A stretch of 64,000 bases of DNA from Lewinellaceae bacterium (GTDB taxonomy: Bacteria; Bacteroidota; Bacteroidia; Chitinophagales; Saprospiraceae), in the NCBI GenBank assembly GCA_016713985.1, contig JADJOD010000021.1:62001-126000 (forward strand), in the 5' to 3' direction. The notes under the pieces are model-generated. The model was not told the DNA's origin, did not search any database, and saw nothing but the letters and a program-made list of their open reading frames with translations. The position numbers were made by a program, and so were the translations under genes. Below are positions 36,220 to 45,319 of this stretch, in pieces; within the stretch, counting starts at the first letter, position 1, and each line of letters opens with the position of its first letter.

Positions 36220-36951
36220 ATGCTGAACGTACTTATTGTTGACGACGAACCCCTTGCCCTCGACGTACTTGAAACTTATATTGGCCAAATGCCGGAACTC
36301 CAGCTCGTAAAACGTTGCAGCAACGCCCTGGAGGCCAACGAAGCATTAAAATCCAATAACATCGACCTGATGTTCCTCGATATCCAAATGCCCCAGTTGA
36401 CGGGTATCGATTTTGTAAAAACACTCACCAAACCGCCGATGATTGTGTTCACCACGGCTTATCCAAACTACGCCATTCAGGGATTCGACCTGAATGCGCT
36501 GGATTACCTGCTGAAACCGATCTCCCTCGAACGTTTTGTCAAAGCGGTAAACAAAGCCGTGGAACATTCCGAACTGGCCCAACGCGACGGCCACCCCGCT
36601 CATCACCATTCCAATGAAGAGCAGGATTTTTTCTTTGTAAAGGCAGACAAAAAACTGGTTAAAGTCAACTTCGACGACATTATTTACATCGAAGGCCTGA
36701 AGGATTACGTCATTATCCGGCTTATCCACGGCCGCGTCATTACCCTTCAAACCATGAAAAGTCTGGAAGACCGGCTTCCTCAGGGCCGTTTTAAACGAAT
36801 TCACCGCTCCTACATCGTTGCAATGGACAAAATCACAGCCATCGAAGGCAATATGGTGGAAGTACAGGAAAAAGACAAACCCAAACTGCTTCCGATCGGC
36901 AAAAACTATCGCGACGACCTGCTGGTGATGATTGAAAAGAACCGTTTGTAA
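36220..36951 (+). CDS. LytTR-family response regulator
   Basis: A 243-residue regulator. The receiver (about 1-118) has VDDEP, the phospho-acceptor Asp in LMFLDIQMPQ (about 53), the T in IVFTTAYP and the K in LLKPISLE. LytTR domain (about 140-240): VKVNFDDIIYIEGLKDYVII and RFKRIHRSYIVAMDKI. A His/Asn-rich linker (HPAHHHSNEEQ) separates them. It forms a two-component pair with the LytS-type kinase just upstream. Confidence 0.94.
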   Translation: MLNVLIVDDEPLALDVLETYIGQMPELQLVKRCSNALEANEALKSNNIDLMFLDIQMPQLTGIDFVKTLTKPPMIVFTTAYPNYAIQGFDLNALDYLLKPISLERFVKAVNKAVEHSELAQRDGHPAHHHSNEEQDFFFVKADKKLVKVNFDDIIYIEGLKDYVIIRLIHGRVITLQTMKSLEDRLPQGRFKRIHRSYIVAMDKITAIEGNMVEVQEKDKPKLLPIGKNYRDDLLVMIEKNRL

Positions 36952-37009
36952 GTGCAATCTTGTTATTTCGACGATTTCGTTCTTTTCTCCATCCATTCCT
37001 CTGCTTGCC

Positions 37010-37504
37010 ATGCTGATTCTGATCGCAGGCCTCCCGGGCACCGGCAAAACCACGGTGGCAAAGGCATTTGCCCGGAAATACGGCGCTGCTCATTTCAATT
37101 CGGATTCCATACGCCGGGAAATGGGCCTGTGGGGCAGCTACCGGCCGGAAGATAAAGCCCGGGTTTACGCCGAATTGCTGCGACGTACCCACATTGCATT
37201 GGCTGCCGACAAAACCGTGGTAGTCGACAGCACCTTTTTCCGGGCAGACCTGCGCCGGCCTTTCGAGGAACTTGCCGAAAACCTGAATCAGAAAATCCGG
37301 TGGGTGTTGGCAAGCGCTCCTGCTGAGGTGCTTCTAGCCAGGGTGGCCGTTCCCCGTGCAGACAGTGAAGCGGATGGAGTGGTACTGGAAAAAATTCAGG
37401 CGCAATTCGAACCGCTCAAAGTGCCCCACCTTGTACTTCCAACAGCCGACGCTACTCCGGAAGACCTCGCCGATGCCCTCCACGAATACGTCAACCATGA
37501 ATGA
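37010..37504 (+). CDS. Zeta-toxin/COG0645-like P-loop kinase
   Basis: A 164-residue P-loop kinase starting at ATG 37010 (MLILIAGLPGTGKTTVAKAF). Walker A is GLPGTGKTT; the loop NSDSIRREMG, the Walker B-like TVVVDSTFF and a LID with RVAVPRADSE fit the COG0645 (predicted kinase) group. In many bacteria this domain is fused to a COG2187 aminoglycoside-phosphotransferase-like domain. Here it overlaps the start of a separate COG2187-like gene by 8 bases (ATG 37497, stop 37502-37504), so the two are translationally coupled. Substrate unknown. Confidence 0.85.
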   Translation: MLILIAGLPGTGKTTVAKAFARKYGAAHFNSDSIRREMGLWGSYRPEDKARVYAELLRRTHIALAADKTVVVDSTFFRADLRRPFEELAENLNQKIRWVLASAPAEVLLARVAVPRADSEADGVVLEKIQAQFEPLKVPHLVLPTADATPEDLADALHEYVNHE

Positions 37505-38496
37505 CCCGCAAATTTCGGATATTTTTGAACGAAGGGCTTTTCCCGGCCCGTCGGAGCCGGCAAAACTGATATCCACACATATTTCATGGGTGATCCTGAC
37601 GCCGGAATACTCGTTTAAGATAAAAAAACCGGTGCATTTCCACTTTCTCGATTTCAGCACACCCGCACTTCGCGCCCATTATTGCCGGGAGGAAGTCCGC
37701 CTGAATCGCCGCCTTGCCCCGGATACCTATCTCGGCGTGCTGCCCATCGGCCGGAAAGACGGCCAACTCCGGATCGGCGCCCGCAACCGGCCGGCGGAGG
37801 ACTATGCCGTTTGGATGCGGCGGGAGGACAATACCCGCGAACTCGACGTACTACTTCGCGACGGGGCGGTTCAACCGACCGACATGAAAAAACTTGCCCA
37901 CAAACTGGCCGCTTTTCACCAGGCGCACACACTGCGCCGTATCCGCGTTGATCCGCAGGAACTGCGTGCTGATTTCGCCGACCTGTTTCCATACGCAGAA
38001 TCCTTATCGGCGGCACTGGGTCCTGAAACCGCGCCGATTTTTTATAAAATGAACACCTGGTTGCCCGGTTTTATCGAGCGGCATACAAAACGTTTGTGCC
38101 CGCGCCCGCGAAGGATTCCGCGTTGAAGGGCATGGCGACCTGCACTCCAGGAATATCTTTCTGACGGAGGAACCGGTTATGTTTGACTGTATTGAATTTA
38201 ATCCGCATATGCGGCGAATCGATGTACTCGACGAACTGGCTTTTCTGGCCATGGACCTCGATTTTTATCACCGCCCCGACTTGTCGGATGCCTTGCTTCG
38301 TTATTACCAGGAAAAACACCCCTGTATACTCGTTCCGGAAGACGAAACCCTTTTCCTGTTTTTTAAAACCTACCGGGCAAATGTGCGCCTGAAAGTGACC
38401 TTACTCGCCGGAATATCCGCGCCCGGTGCTGTGGAGACGATGCACCGGTATTGGGAGTTGCTGGCGGAGTATTGGAAACAGATTGAAAAACAATAA
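37497..38496 (+). CDS. COG2187/APH-like kinase domain protein, frameshifted
   Basis: Two ORFs, 37497-38126 and the frame ending at 38496, make one protein of about 330 residues if one C of the CCC at 38099-38101 is dropped. Removing it restores RAREGFRVEGHGDLHSRNIF, the Brenner-type catalytic loop (HGDLHxxN) of aminoglycoside-phosphotransferase-like kinases. This is followed by the DCIEFNPHMRRIDVLDELAF segment with the metal-binding Asp region. The N-terminal part has the KKPVHFHFLDFS and YREEVRLNRRLAPDTYLGV-like blocks of COG2187. The break is exactly between the two halves of the kinase fold, so the product as given would be inactive. With its partner at 37010 it recreates the common two-domain protein, but in the order P-loop kinase then APH. 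Confidence 0.8.
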
Positions 38497-38612
38497 ATTA
38501 GTTACTGTTCATGAACGCTCTCCGGGGTAATGGATTCAACGCCTCCCTGGCGTTATGAAGGTTTTTTGAAGCATCTTTGCAATTCATCCTAAAAATGCAA
38601 CAACAAACCACC

Positions 38613-39152
38613 ATGAAAACGCACGCCCTTATTTTACTTGCATCGACTCTTTTGTGCACCGGCTGCGCAAGCATTCAACTCAGTTCGAAAAAAGACGACT
38701 CCTTCAGCGGTCAGATAAAATCGGTTTATATACAGGCAAATCCCGGCAGCAAGTATGATGAAGACCTGTATGCCATCCTCGTAACCGGCCTGAAAAAAGA
38801 ACTGAAGGCACGCGGGATTCAGGTTAAAGAGGAATTTACTGATTTGCCCGATTCTCCCGGAATGGAAGGCGCCGCCGGCGATTTTAAGGCGGATGCAACC
38901 CTGATTCTGGAAAAAAACGCGGAAGAAAAATTCAAGGTCAATACTCCGGTTGTTACCTCTTTTGGCGGATTGGGTATCAATATTTCTTCCCCTACCTACG
39001 ACCGTTTTATGATCAGACTGACTGATGCACACACCGCCAAAGATATCTGGGTCGGTATGGCTTCCGTGCGTTACGGAGAAAGGCGTTATGCCGCCAAAAA
39101 ACTGGTAAACCAATTCGAAAAGGACGGTTTGGTTTCGCGAATAAAAAAATAA
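38613..39152 (+). CDS. Lipoprotein of unknown function
   Basis: About 179 residues from ATG 38613; an ATG at 38595 would add six. The signal peptide ends in a lipobox LLCTGCAS. The mature part has one alpha/beta domain: SVYIQANPGSKYDEDLYAIL, LKKELKARGIQVKEEF, ADATLILEKN and ITDAHTAKDIWVG-like segments. This arrangement resembles the DUF4136/CsgG-like fold of small outer-membrane lipoproteins that measure out an NTP-independent complex, but I cannot name the family. A weak -7 box CATCTTTG lies at 38572-38579. Confidence 0.78.
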   Translation: MKTHALILLASTLLCTGCASIQLSSKKDDSFSGQIKSVYIQANPGSKYDEDLYAILVTGLKKELKARGIQVKEEFTDLPDSPGMEGAAGDFKADATLILEKNAEEKFKVNTPVVTSFGGLGINISSPTYDRFMIRLTDAHTAKDIWVGMASVRYGERRYAAKKLVNQFEKDGLVSRIKK

Positions 39153-39225
39153 TGAACCGCCCATCCCGGAACCTCGATTTTTGGTTTTTTGTGCGCCTTT
39201 TCGGAACATCCGAAAGAGGAGCCTG

Positions 39226-39253
39226 TTGCTGTTTTGATATATTTATACATTTG
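39226..39253 (+). promoter_or_regulatory. Promoter of gnd
   Basis: TTG (39226-39228), a 17-nt spacer and TACATTTG (39246-39253) match the phylum pattern. The leader would be about 20 nt. Confidence 0.7.
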
Positions 39254-39278
39254 AGGTCTAAACATCAGATTTGGGAAG

Positions 39279-40703
<1,425 letters not shown>

Positions 40704-40832
40704 TTGTACCCGGCGAATTTTGTCGCAGCCGGGACAACAGGTATTCAATTATTGCCGCCAGACGTGGTTTTCCGTAACATTCAGGTATCTTAACCGTTAG
40801 AGAGAATATTTACAAAATCACAGAAATTCGAC

Positions 40833-41495
40833 ATGAATACAAATCACTCTTTTTTATTGGTGGCCGCCGCAGTGCTTTTTACCCAATGCACAACCGGTAA
40901 ATACGATGACCGCAAACAGAATAAAACGGCGCCTTCCGAAACCGGCAAAAACATGCCGGCAGACCTTTCCGGCTACAGTAAAGCCACTTTTGCCGCGGGC
41001 TGTTTCTGGTGTGAAGAGGCCGTTTTTGAAAGTGTGAACGGGGTGGCCGAAGTGGTATCCGGTTATTCCGGCGGCCACCAGAAAAATCCCACGTATGAAG
41101 AAGTAGGCACGGGCTCCACGGGCCATGCGGAAGCCGTGGAGGTCTATTATGATTCGACCGTTGTTTCGTTTAATGCCCTGATGAAGGTATATTTTGCCTC
41201 GGAAGACCCCACCCAACGAAACGGACAAGGCCCCGATATCGGCACCCAATACCGTTCTATCATATTTTACCGGAATGCTTCGGAAAAACAACAAGCCGAG
41301 CAATACATCGCCACACTCACCGGTTCGGGGAAATATTCAAAACCGATTGTTGTGGAAATCGCGGCGTTTACCCGCTTCTGGCCGGCTGAAGATTATCACC
41401 AGGATTATGTAAAACACCACCCGGAAAACCCCTATGTACAACACGAATCCATTCCCAGGCTTCGCCGAACCAACAACAGATACCCGAATTGTTAA
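40833..41495 (+). CDS. msrA: Peptide-methionine (S)-S-oxide reductase, lipoprotein form
   Basis: Repairs methionine-S-sulfoxide in proteins. 220 residues. The catalytic Cys is in FAAGCFWCEEAVF (about residue 52); GYSGGHQKNPTYEEVGTGSTGHAE and DPTQRNGQGPDIGTQYRS are the family blocks. The N-terminus has a lipobox LFTQCTTG, so this copy is probably an outer- or inner-membrane lipoprotein acting in the periplasm, unlike the cytoplasmic enzyme. No MsrB domain is attached. The C-terminus after IPRLRR is short, but the catalytic domain is complete. Confidence 0.94.
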   Translation: MNTNHSFLLVAAAVLFTQCTTGKYDDRKQNKTAPSETGKNMPADLSGYSKATFAAGCFWCEEAVFESVNGVAEVVSGYSGGHQKNPTYEEVGTGSTGHAEAVEVYYDSTVVSFNALMKVYFASEDPTQRNGQGPDIGTQYRSIIFYRNASEKQQAEQYIATLTGSGKYSKPIVVEIAAFTRFWPAEDYHQDYVKHHPENPYVQHESIPRLRRTNNRYPNC

Positions 41496-41615
41496 AACCC
41501 GAACGGTCGCTGTTGAAGAAGTAAAACAACCCGGCTCCACGGCCGGAGGTATCTTGTTGCAAAAACAGCCTGAAAAAACTTTTTTCCAAAATGCGCGGTT
41601 CTGCAAACAAAAAGC

Positions 41616-41643
41616 TTGGAATTTGTAAAAAATTGTACTTTTA
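41616..41643 (+). promoter_or_regulatory. Promoter of the histone H1-like gene
   Basis: TTG (41616-41618), a 17-nt spacer and TACTTTTA (41636-41643) fit the consensus with one mismatch at the last base of the -7 box. The leader would be about 25 nt. Confidence 0.6.
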
Positions 41644-41675
41644 CGCAGTTATTAACTAATTTCATTCAACTTGTT

Positions 41676-41858
41676 ATGAGCAAAATTTTTGAAACCATCA
41701 AGAAAACAATTGCCGAAACAGAATCAGACGTTGCTAAATTTTACGACGGCAATAATGCTGCTGGCGCCCGCGTAAGAAAAGCAATGCAGGAGTTGAAAGA
41801 CCTGGCACAAGCCCTTAGAAAGGATGTGCTGGACGTCAAAGGCTCCAGAAAGGCTTAA
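41676..41858 (+). CDS. Histone H1-like DNA-binding protein Hc1
   Basis: A 60-residue basic protein from ATG 41676: MSKIFETIKKTIAETESDVA opens a two-helix hairpin, followed by KFYDGNNAAGARVRKAMQEL and ALRKDVLDVKGSRKA. This is the Bacteroidota histone H1-like family, thought to coat or bend DNA in the nucleoid (family knowledge). The 20 residues upstream in the longer frame overlap the promoter and are not part of it. It ends just before a strong terminator. Confidence 0.88.
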   Translation: MSKIFETIKKTIAETESDVAKFYDGNNAAGARVRKAMQELKDLAQALRKDVLDVKGSRKA

Positions 41859-41880
41859 TTCATTGATCACCTAAATTAAT

Positions 41881-41920
41881 ACGCCTGCAAAGTCCGGTTT
41901 CCGGTCTTCGCAGGCGTTTT
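41881..41920. terminator. Terminator between Hc1 and the BT_3928-like gene
   Basis: acgcctgc (41881-41888) pairs with gcaggcgt (41910-41917), with aag/ctt extending the stem after a mismatch, and ends in a T-run. It serves the Hc1 transcript and lies at the end of the convergent DoxX gene. Confidence 0.85.
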
Positions 41921-41935
41921 TATTTGCCGGGATCC

Positions 41936-43462
41936 CTATTTCCAGCGGCTGCCCAGCGTCGAAAAATTGGGCAAATGCCGGTGGTGGTACATATCGAGCA
42001 CCACGCCGTCTTTCCACACTACCACACCTGGATTGGCCCGGATGATGGTTTTGAGCAGCTTGTCGTCGGCCTTGTAAAACGGGTATCCGGCTTTTACCTG
42101 AGCGGCAAAGCCGGCGGCGATTTCGGCATCGCCGTAAGTCGTAATGGCAAATACTTTCCATCCGGCCTTCATGGCTTCCTCCGCCAGCGGGTTGATCTCT
42201 TTGCTGAAACGTTCCGCGTAGTCCGCTTCCGGAATAAACACTTCCTGCTCTTCCTTTCGTTGATTGACGGAAACCACACGGCGTTGCAGTTGGAAAGAAT
42301 CCCTGTTGATCCGAACGGTATCGGTTGCCCACACAGTATCCTGAACTACAACGGATTGTATTTGTTTTTGGCCTTTCAGTTTATAAGCCACAATCATCAG
42401 GCTGTAGCCGGGCTCTGCCAGAATGTCCTCGGTGACTTCCACCGATTCTCCGTTTTCTTCTTTTTCAACGGCAAATTCGCTGACTTTTGTTTTAGTGACG
42501 GGAATTCGTTGTCCGTCTTTTTCAATATAAAGTTCGGTCTGAATCTGGTCCTTTACTTTCCAGCCCTGATTTTTAGGGTACTCTTTTGCATAGGCATAAC
42601 CGTTCGGTTTGGGCTCCATAAAAGTGACCGTTTTGTCTAAGCTGTCGTTGCGCAATACCCAGCCGAGGATGTCTACCTTGGCGTCCGATTCCAGCGCTTT
42701 TCGCTCCCGGATATTGGAGCCCATTTTAAACGGGCGAAAATCTACAACCGGCAGGTCCCAATAGGTATTTTGAACACAACACAACAGGGAGGCGGCCGTT
42801 GCGACTCCAACCGTGAGGTTCCGGGTGCGGGCGGTCCAAAGTTGATGCATATTACGCGAACGGAGCAGAAACAACAGCGCGGGAATCATCAGGCCGAGGT
42901 CCTTGAAAAAGGAAATTTTCGGGTCCAGTTTGATGAAGTCGCCAAAACAACCGCAGTCGGTCACCCGCATCTGCGTTTTTACATAAGGGCCCCATTGGGC
43001 AAAGTCAAAAAAATTGGCCTCGGAAGGAACAAACCCGGTCAGGTAGGTAAAACCGGTGAGCAGGGTAAAGAAAAAGACCAGCAGAAAAAACAGCCAGGCA
43101 GTCCATTTGCGCGTATAACCCACCATGAGCATGACGCCGAGGGCAATTTCCAGGACGATCATGAAAATGGAAACGCCTTCGCTGGATTTGGCCAGCCAAG
43201 GAAACAGGGGGGCCATTCCCGCAAATACATTGGTCAGCCCCTCAAAAGTCTGCTCGAAAGCCGCAAAATAGTCTTCCATTTTATAAGCAGTCCCAATCGG
43301 GTCTACTGCTTTTACCAGCCCTGAAAAAACAAACCATACCCCGCAAAAATGCTGGAGAAAAGTCCAGAGAACGTTTTTATGCTTTTTAGCCCAAACCGTC
43401 CATGCCGTGAGCAGGGCGCCGGCAATTGCAAATGAAATAATCAGCGTAGGAAGTGATGTCAT
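41936..43462 (-). CDS. BT_3928-like DoxX-family protein with thioredoxin-like C-terminus
   Basis: A 508-residue membrane protein. The N-terminal half has about six hydrophobic segments with the DoxX/MauE-type FLQHFCGVWFVFSGLVKAVDP and a Cys pair in RVTDCGCFGDF. The C-terminal half is soluble, with a thioredoxin-like fold suggested by the order of strands and WKVFAITTYGDAEIAAGF, but no CxxC. This matches a conserved Bacteroidota family (BT_3928-like) of unknown biochemical role. Its ATG overlaps the DUF1599 stop by four bases (43459-43462), so the two genes are translationally coupled, an arrangement common in the phylum. Confidence 0.88.
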   Translation of the reverse strand: MTSLPTLIISFAIAGALLTAWTVWAKKHKNVLWTFLQHFCGVWFVFSGLVKAVDPIGTAYKMEDYFAAFEQTFEGLTNVFAGMAPLFPWLAKSSEGVSIFMIVLEIALGVMLMVGYTRKWTAWLFFLLVFFFTLLTGFTYLTGFVPSEANFFDFAQWGPYVKTQMRVTDCGCFGDFIKLDPKISFFKDLGLMIPALLFLLRSRNMHQLWTARTRNLTVGVATAASLLCCVQNTYWDLPVVDFRPFKMGSNIRERKALESDAKVDILGWVLRNDSLDKTVTFMEPKPNGYAYAKEYPKNQGWKVKDQIQTELYIEKDGQRIPVTKTKVSEFAVEKEENGESVEVTEDILAEPGYSLMIVAYKLKGQKQIQSVVVQDTVWATDTVRINRDSFQLQRRVVSVNQRKEEQEVFIPEADYAERFSKEINPLAEEAMKAGWKVFAITTYGDAEIAAGFAAQVKAGYPFYKADDKLLKTIIRANPGVVVWKDGVVLDMYHHRHLPNFSTLGSRWK

Positions 43463-44022
43463 GGTTTATCTTGTTGATGGATGTTTTTTTCAGAAAGCCG
43501 GATGAGTGCAAAAACGGCGTAGTTGATGATGTCGCGATAGTTCGAATCAAGCCCTTCCGACACTGACGTGAGGCCGGAATTATCTTCTATTTGTTTGATT
43601 CTCAGTATTTTTTGCAAAATAAGATCGGTCATACTGCTGACTCGCATCAAACGCCAGGCTTCATCATAGTCGTGGTTTTTGGCTTCCAGGAGTTGTATGT
43701 TTTCCGATATATGGCGGTCATATAAGCCGGCCACCATTTCCGGGTTGAGTTCCAGGGGAGTATCTTTCGGCAGAGACATCTGAATCAGGGCCAGCACGCA
43801 ATAATTGACTAATCCGATAAACTCCGATTCGACGCTGTCCGTTACTTTTTGCTCTCCTTTTTGCTCAATGCTGCGGATGCGCAACGCCTTGATATACAAC
43901 TGATCGGTAATGCTTTCCGGGCGCAGGATACGCCAGGCTGTGCCATAGTCGGCTGTTTTTTTCAAAAAGAGATCGCGGCACAGGGCTACGACTTCGCGGA
44001 ATTGTTCGAACGTTTTCTTCAT
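43459..44022 (-). CDS. DUF1599 protein with two tandem repeats
   Basis: 187 residues made of two copies of the DUF1599 module: KKTADYGTAWRILRPESITD ... EFIGLVNYCVLALIQM and AKNHDYDEAWRLMRVSSMTD ... DIINYAVFALIRL. The conserved DYxxAWR and [IV]NYxVxALI blocks are in both. The domain has been proposed as a nucleotide modification-associated fold in comparative genomics; no biochemical role is shown here. It is the first gene of the pair with BT_3928. Confidence 0.9.
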   Translation of the reverse strand: MKKTFEQFREVVALCRDLFLKKTADYGTAWRILRPESITDQLYIKALRIRSIEQKGEQKVTDSVESEFIGLVNYCVLALIQMSLPKDTPLELNPEMVAGLYDRHISENIQLLEAKNHDYDEAWRLMRVSSMTDLILQKILRIKQIEDNSGLTSVSEGLDSNYRDIINYAVFALIRLSEKNIHQQDKP

Positions 44023-44032
44023 AGAGGCCGGG

Positions 44033-44040
44033 CAAAGATA
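44033..44040 (-). promoter_or_regulatory. Promoter -7 box of the DUF1599 unit
   Basis: TATCTTTG on the minus strand (44040-44033) matches TAnnTTTG and would leave almost no 5' leader. No convincing TTG at the expected distance. Confidence 0.45.
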
Positions 44041-44079
44041 GAAAAGTTGATTTTCGGGGGGAGCAGGCTTTGAATATTG

Positions 44080-44808
44080 TTAACGGCGGCGGTGCAATTG
44101 TGGAACCAGCCAGCCGGAAGCGGCTCCCACTGCGAACCCGGTCAGCACATCGGATAAAAAATGTTTGCCGCCCCGCATACGCAGGTAGCCGACTGATAAA
44201 GGAATGATACCCGCACCGGCCCACACAACAGGGCGCCATTTTGAATCGGGGTGGTAGTCGGACCATATTTTTGCCGTTGAAAAAGCGAAAGCGGCTACCG
44301 TGGAAGTATGCCCGGAAAAAAACGAGCGCCGGGCGTCCGTTTTTAACTTTTCCGCCAACGGCGCCTGTGTGTTGTATACAAATGGCCGCGGGCGGCGAAC
44401 GAGTTCTTTTGCCAGCAAGGTCAGCCCGGTATTCACAAGCATAACTTCTCCGATAAGTAATCCGGATTGCGGGGCATCCCGTCTGATTTCCCGGTCAGCC
44501 AGCAACAACAGCGGCAAGGCTGCCGAAGAATACAACATCCAGTCGCTGCCGCTGCGGGCCGCAATCGAATAGTGGCGGATGGCGAAACGGTCGAAGGCCG
44601 GGATACGACTCGCGTCTAGCGAAGTCACTTCTTCCGGTGTCAACGCCTTGGTGTTGCGTTGTAAAACAAAGGACAAACCAATGGCAGTCCCGCTGCCGCC
44701 CAGCCAAATCGCTTCTTTACCACCCTTTAACCGATAAGGATTCTGAGCGGCTGCGTGCGACAATATCTGGCATATTAAAATACTGGCAAACAGGATTTTA
44801 ATCTTCAT
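44080..44808 (-). CDS. Membrane PAP2-family phosphatase
   Basis: A 242-residue PAP2 phosphatase with the three signature motifs in order: KELVRRPRPF (KxxxxxxRP), RSFFSGHTS (PSGH-type, with F for P) and RMRGGKHFLSDV (SRxxxxxHxxxD type; catalytic His and Asp present). A signal peptide (ending LSHAAAQ) and several membrane segments place the active site in the periplasm. The substrate class (undecaprenyl pyrophosphate, lipid A or phosphatidate) cannot be told. Confidence 0.9.
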   Translation of the reverse strand: MKIKILFASILICQILSHAAAQNPYRLKGGKEAIWLGGSGTAIGLSFVLQRNTKALTPEEVTSLDASRIPAFDRFAIRHYSIAARSGSDWMLYSSAALPLLLLADREIRRDAPQSGLLIGEVMLVNTGLTLLAKELVRRPRPFVYNTQAPLAEKLKTDARRSFFSGHTSTVAAFAFSTAKIWSDYHPDSKWRPVVWAGAGIIPLSVGYLRMRGGKHFLSDVLTGFAVGAASGWLVPQLHRRR

Positions 44809-44930
44809 TTAAAACAAAAAGTTTTTTATTTGAAAATAACCGTTAACTTTACCGCGACAAACATAATCTATTTACTAAGTTCTTCTTCTACAGATACTTG
44901 TCTGTTGCATGGAACAAAACCTTGACCAAT

Positions 44931-45302
44931 ATGAATCGAGTTATCGGCCTGGGCGGCATTTTTTTTAAGTGCCGCGACATCGAACATACCCGAACCTGGT
45001 ACGCCAGACACCTCGGCATCAACGTGGAAAGTTGGGGCGCCCAGTTCAACCTTCGCGACGACACGAACCCGTCTGCTTACTCCGTATTGAGTTTTTTTAA
45101 ACGCAGCACGGATTATTTCGAACCGTCGGAATCCGCCTTTATGATCAATTTCAGGGTGGAAAACCTGGATAATCTCGTAAAAGTATTGCGGGAAGAAGGT
45201 ATCGAACTGATTGGAGAGCCCCTTGAGGAGGAATATGGCAAATTTGCCTGGCTGCTCGATCCGGAGGGCAACAAAATCGAATTGTGGGAGCAGCCGAGAT
45301 AA
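44931..45302 (+). CDS. VOC-family (glyoxalase/bleomycin-resistance-like) protein
   Basis: A 123-residue single VOC domain: IGLGGIFFKCRDIEHTRTWYARHLGINVE ... FRVENLDNLVKVLREEGIEL ... KFAWLLDPEGNKIELWEQP. The metal ligands of glyoxalase I are partly recognisable (Glu in IELWE), but a single short domain like this must dimerise to be active, and its substrate is unknown. I chose ATG 44931 over the TTG at 44898. It is convergent with mutS2, with a 17-base gap. Confidence 0.85.
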   Translation: MNRVIGLGGIFFKCRDIEHTRTWYARHLGINVESWGAQFNLRDDTNPSAYSVLSFFKRSTDYFEPSESAFMINFRVENLDNLVKVLREEGIELIGEPLEEEYGKFAWLLDPEGNKIELWEQPR

Positions 45303-45319
45303 ATCCGTCCGGTTGCCGG

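Noticed and set aside
41434..41628. Out-of-frame continuation of msrA
   Set aside because: The MsrA domain is complete before the stop and the downstream frame has no matching family tail.
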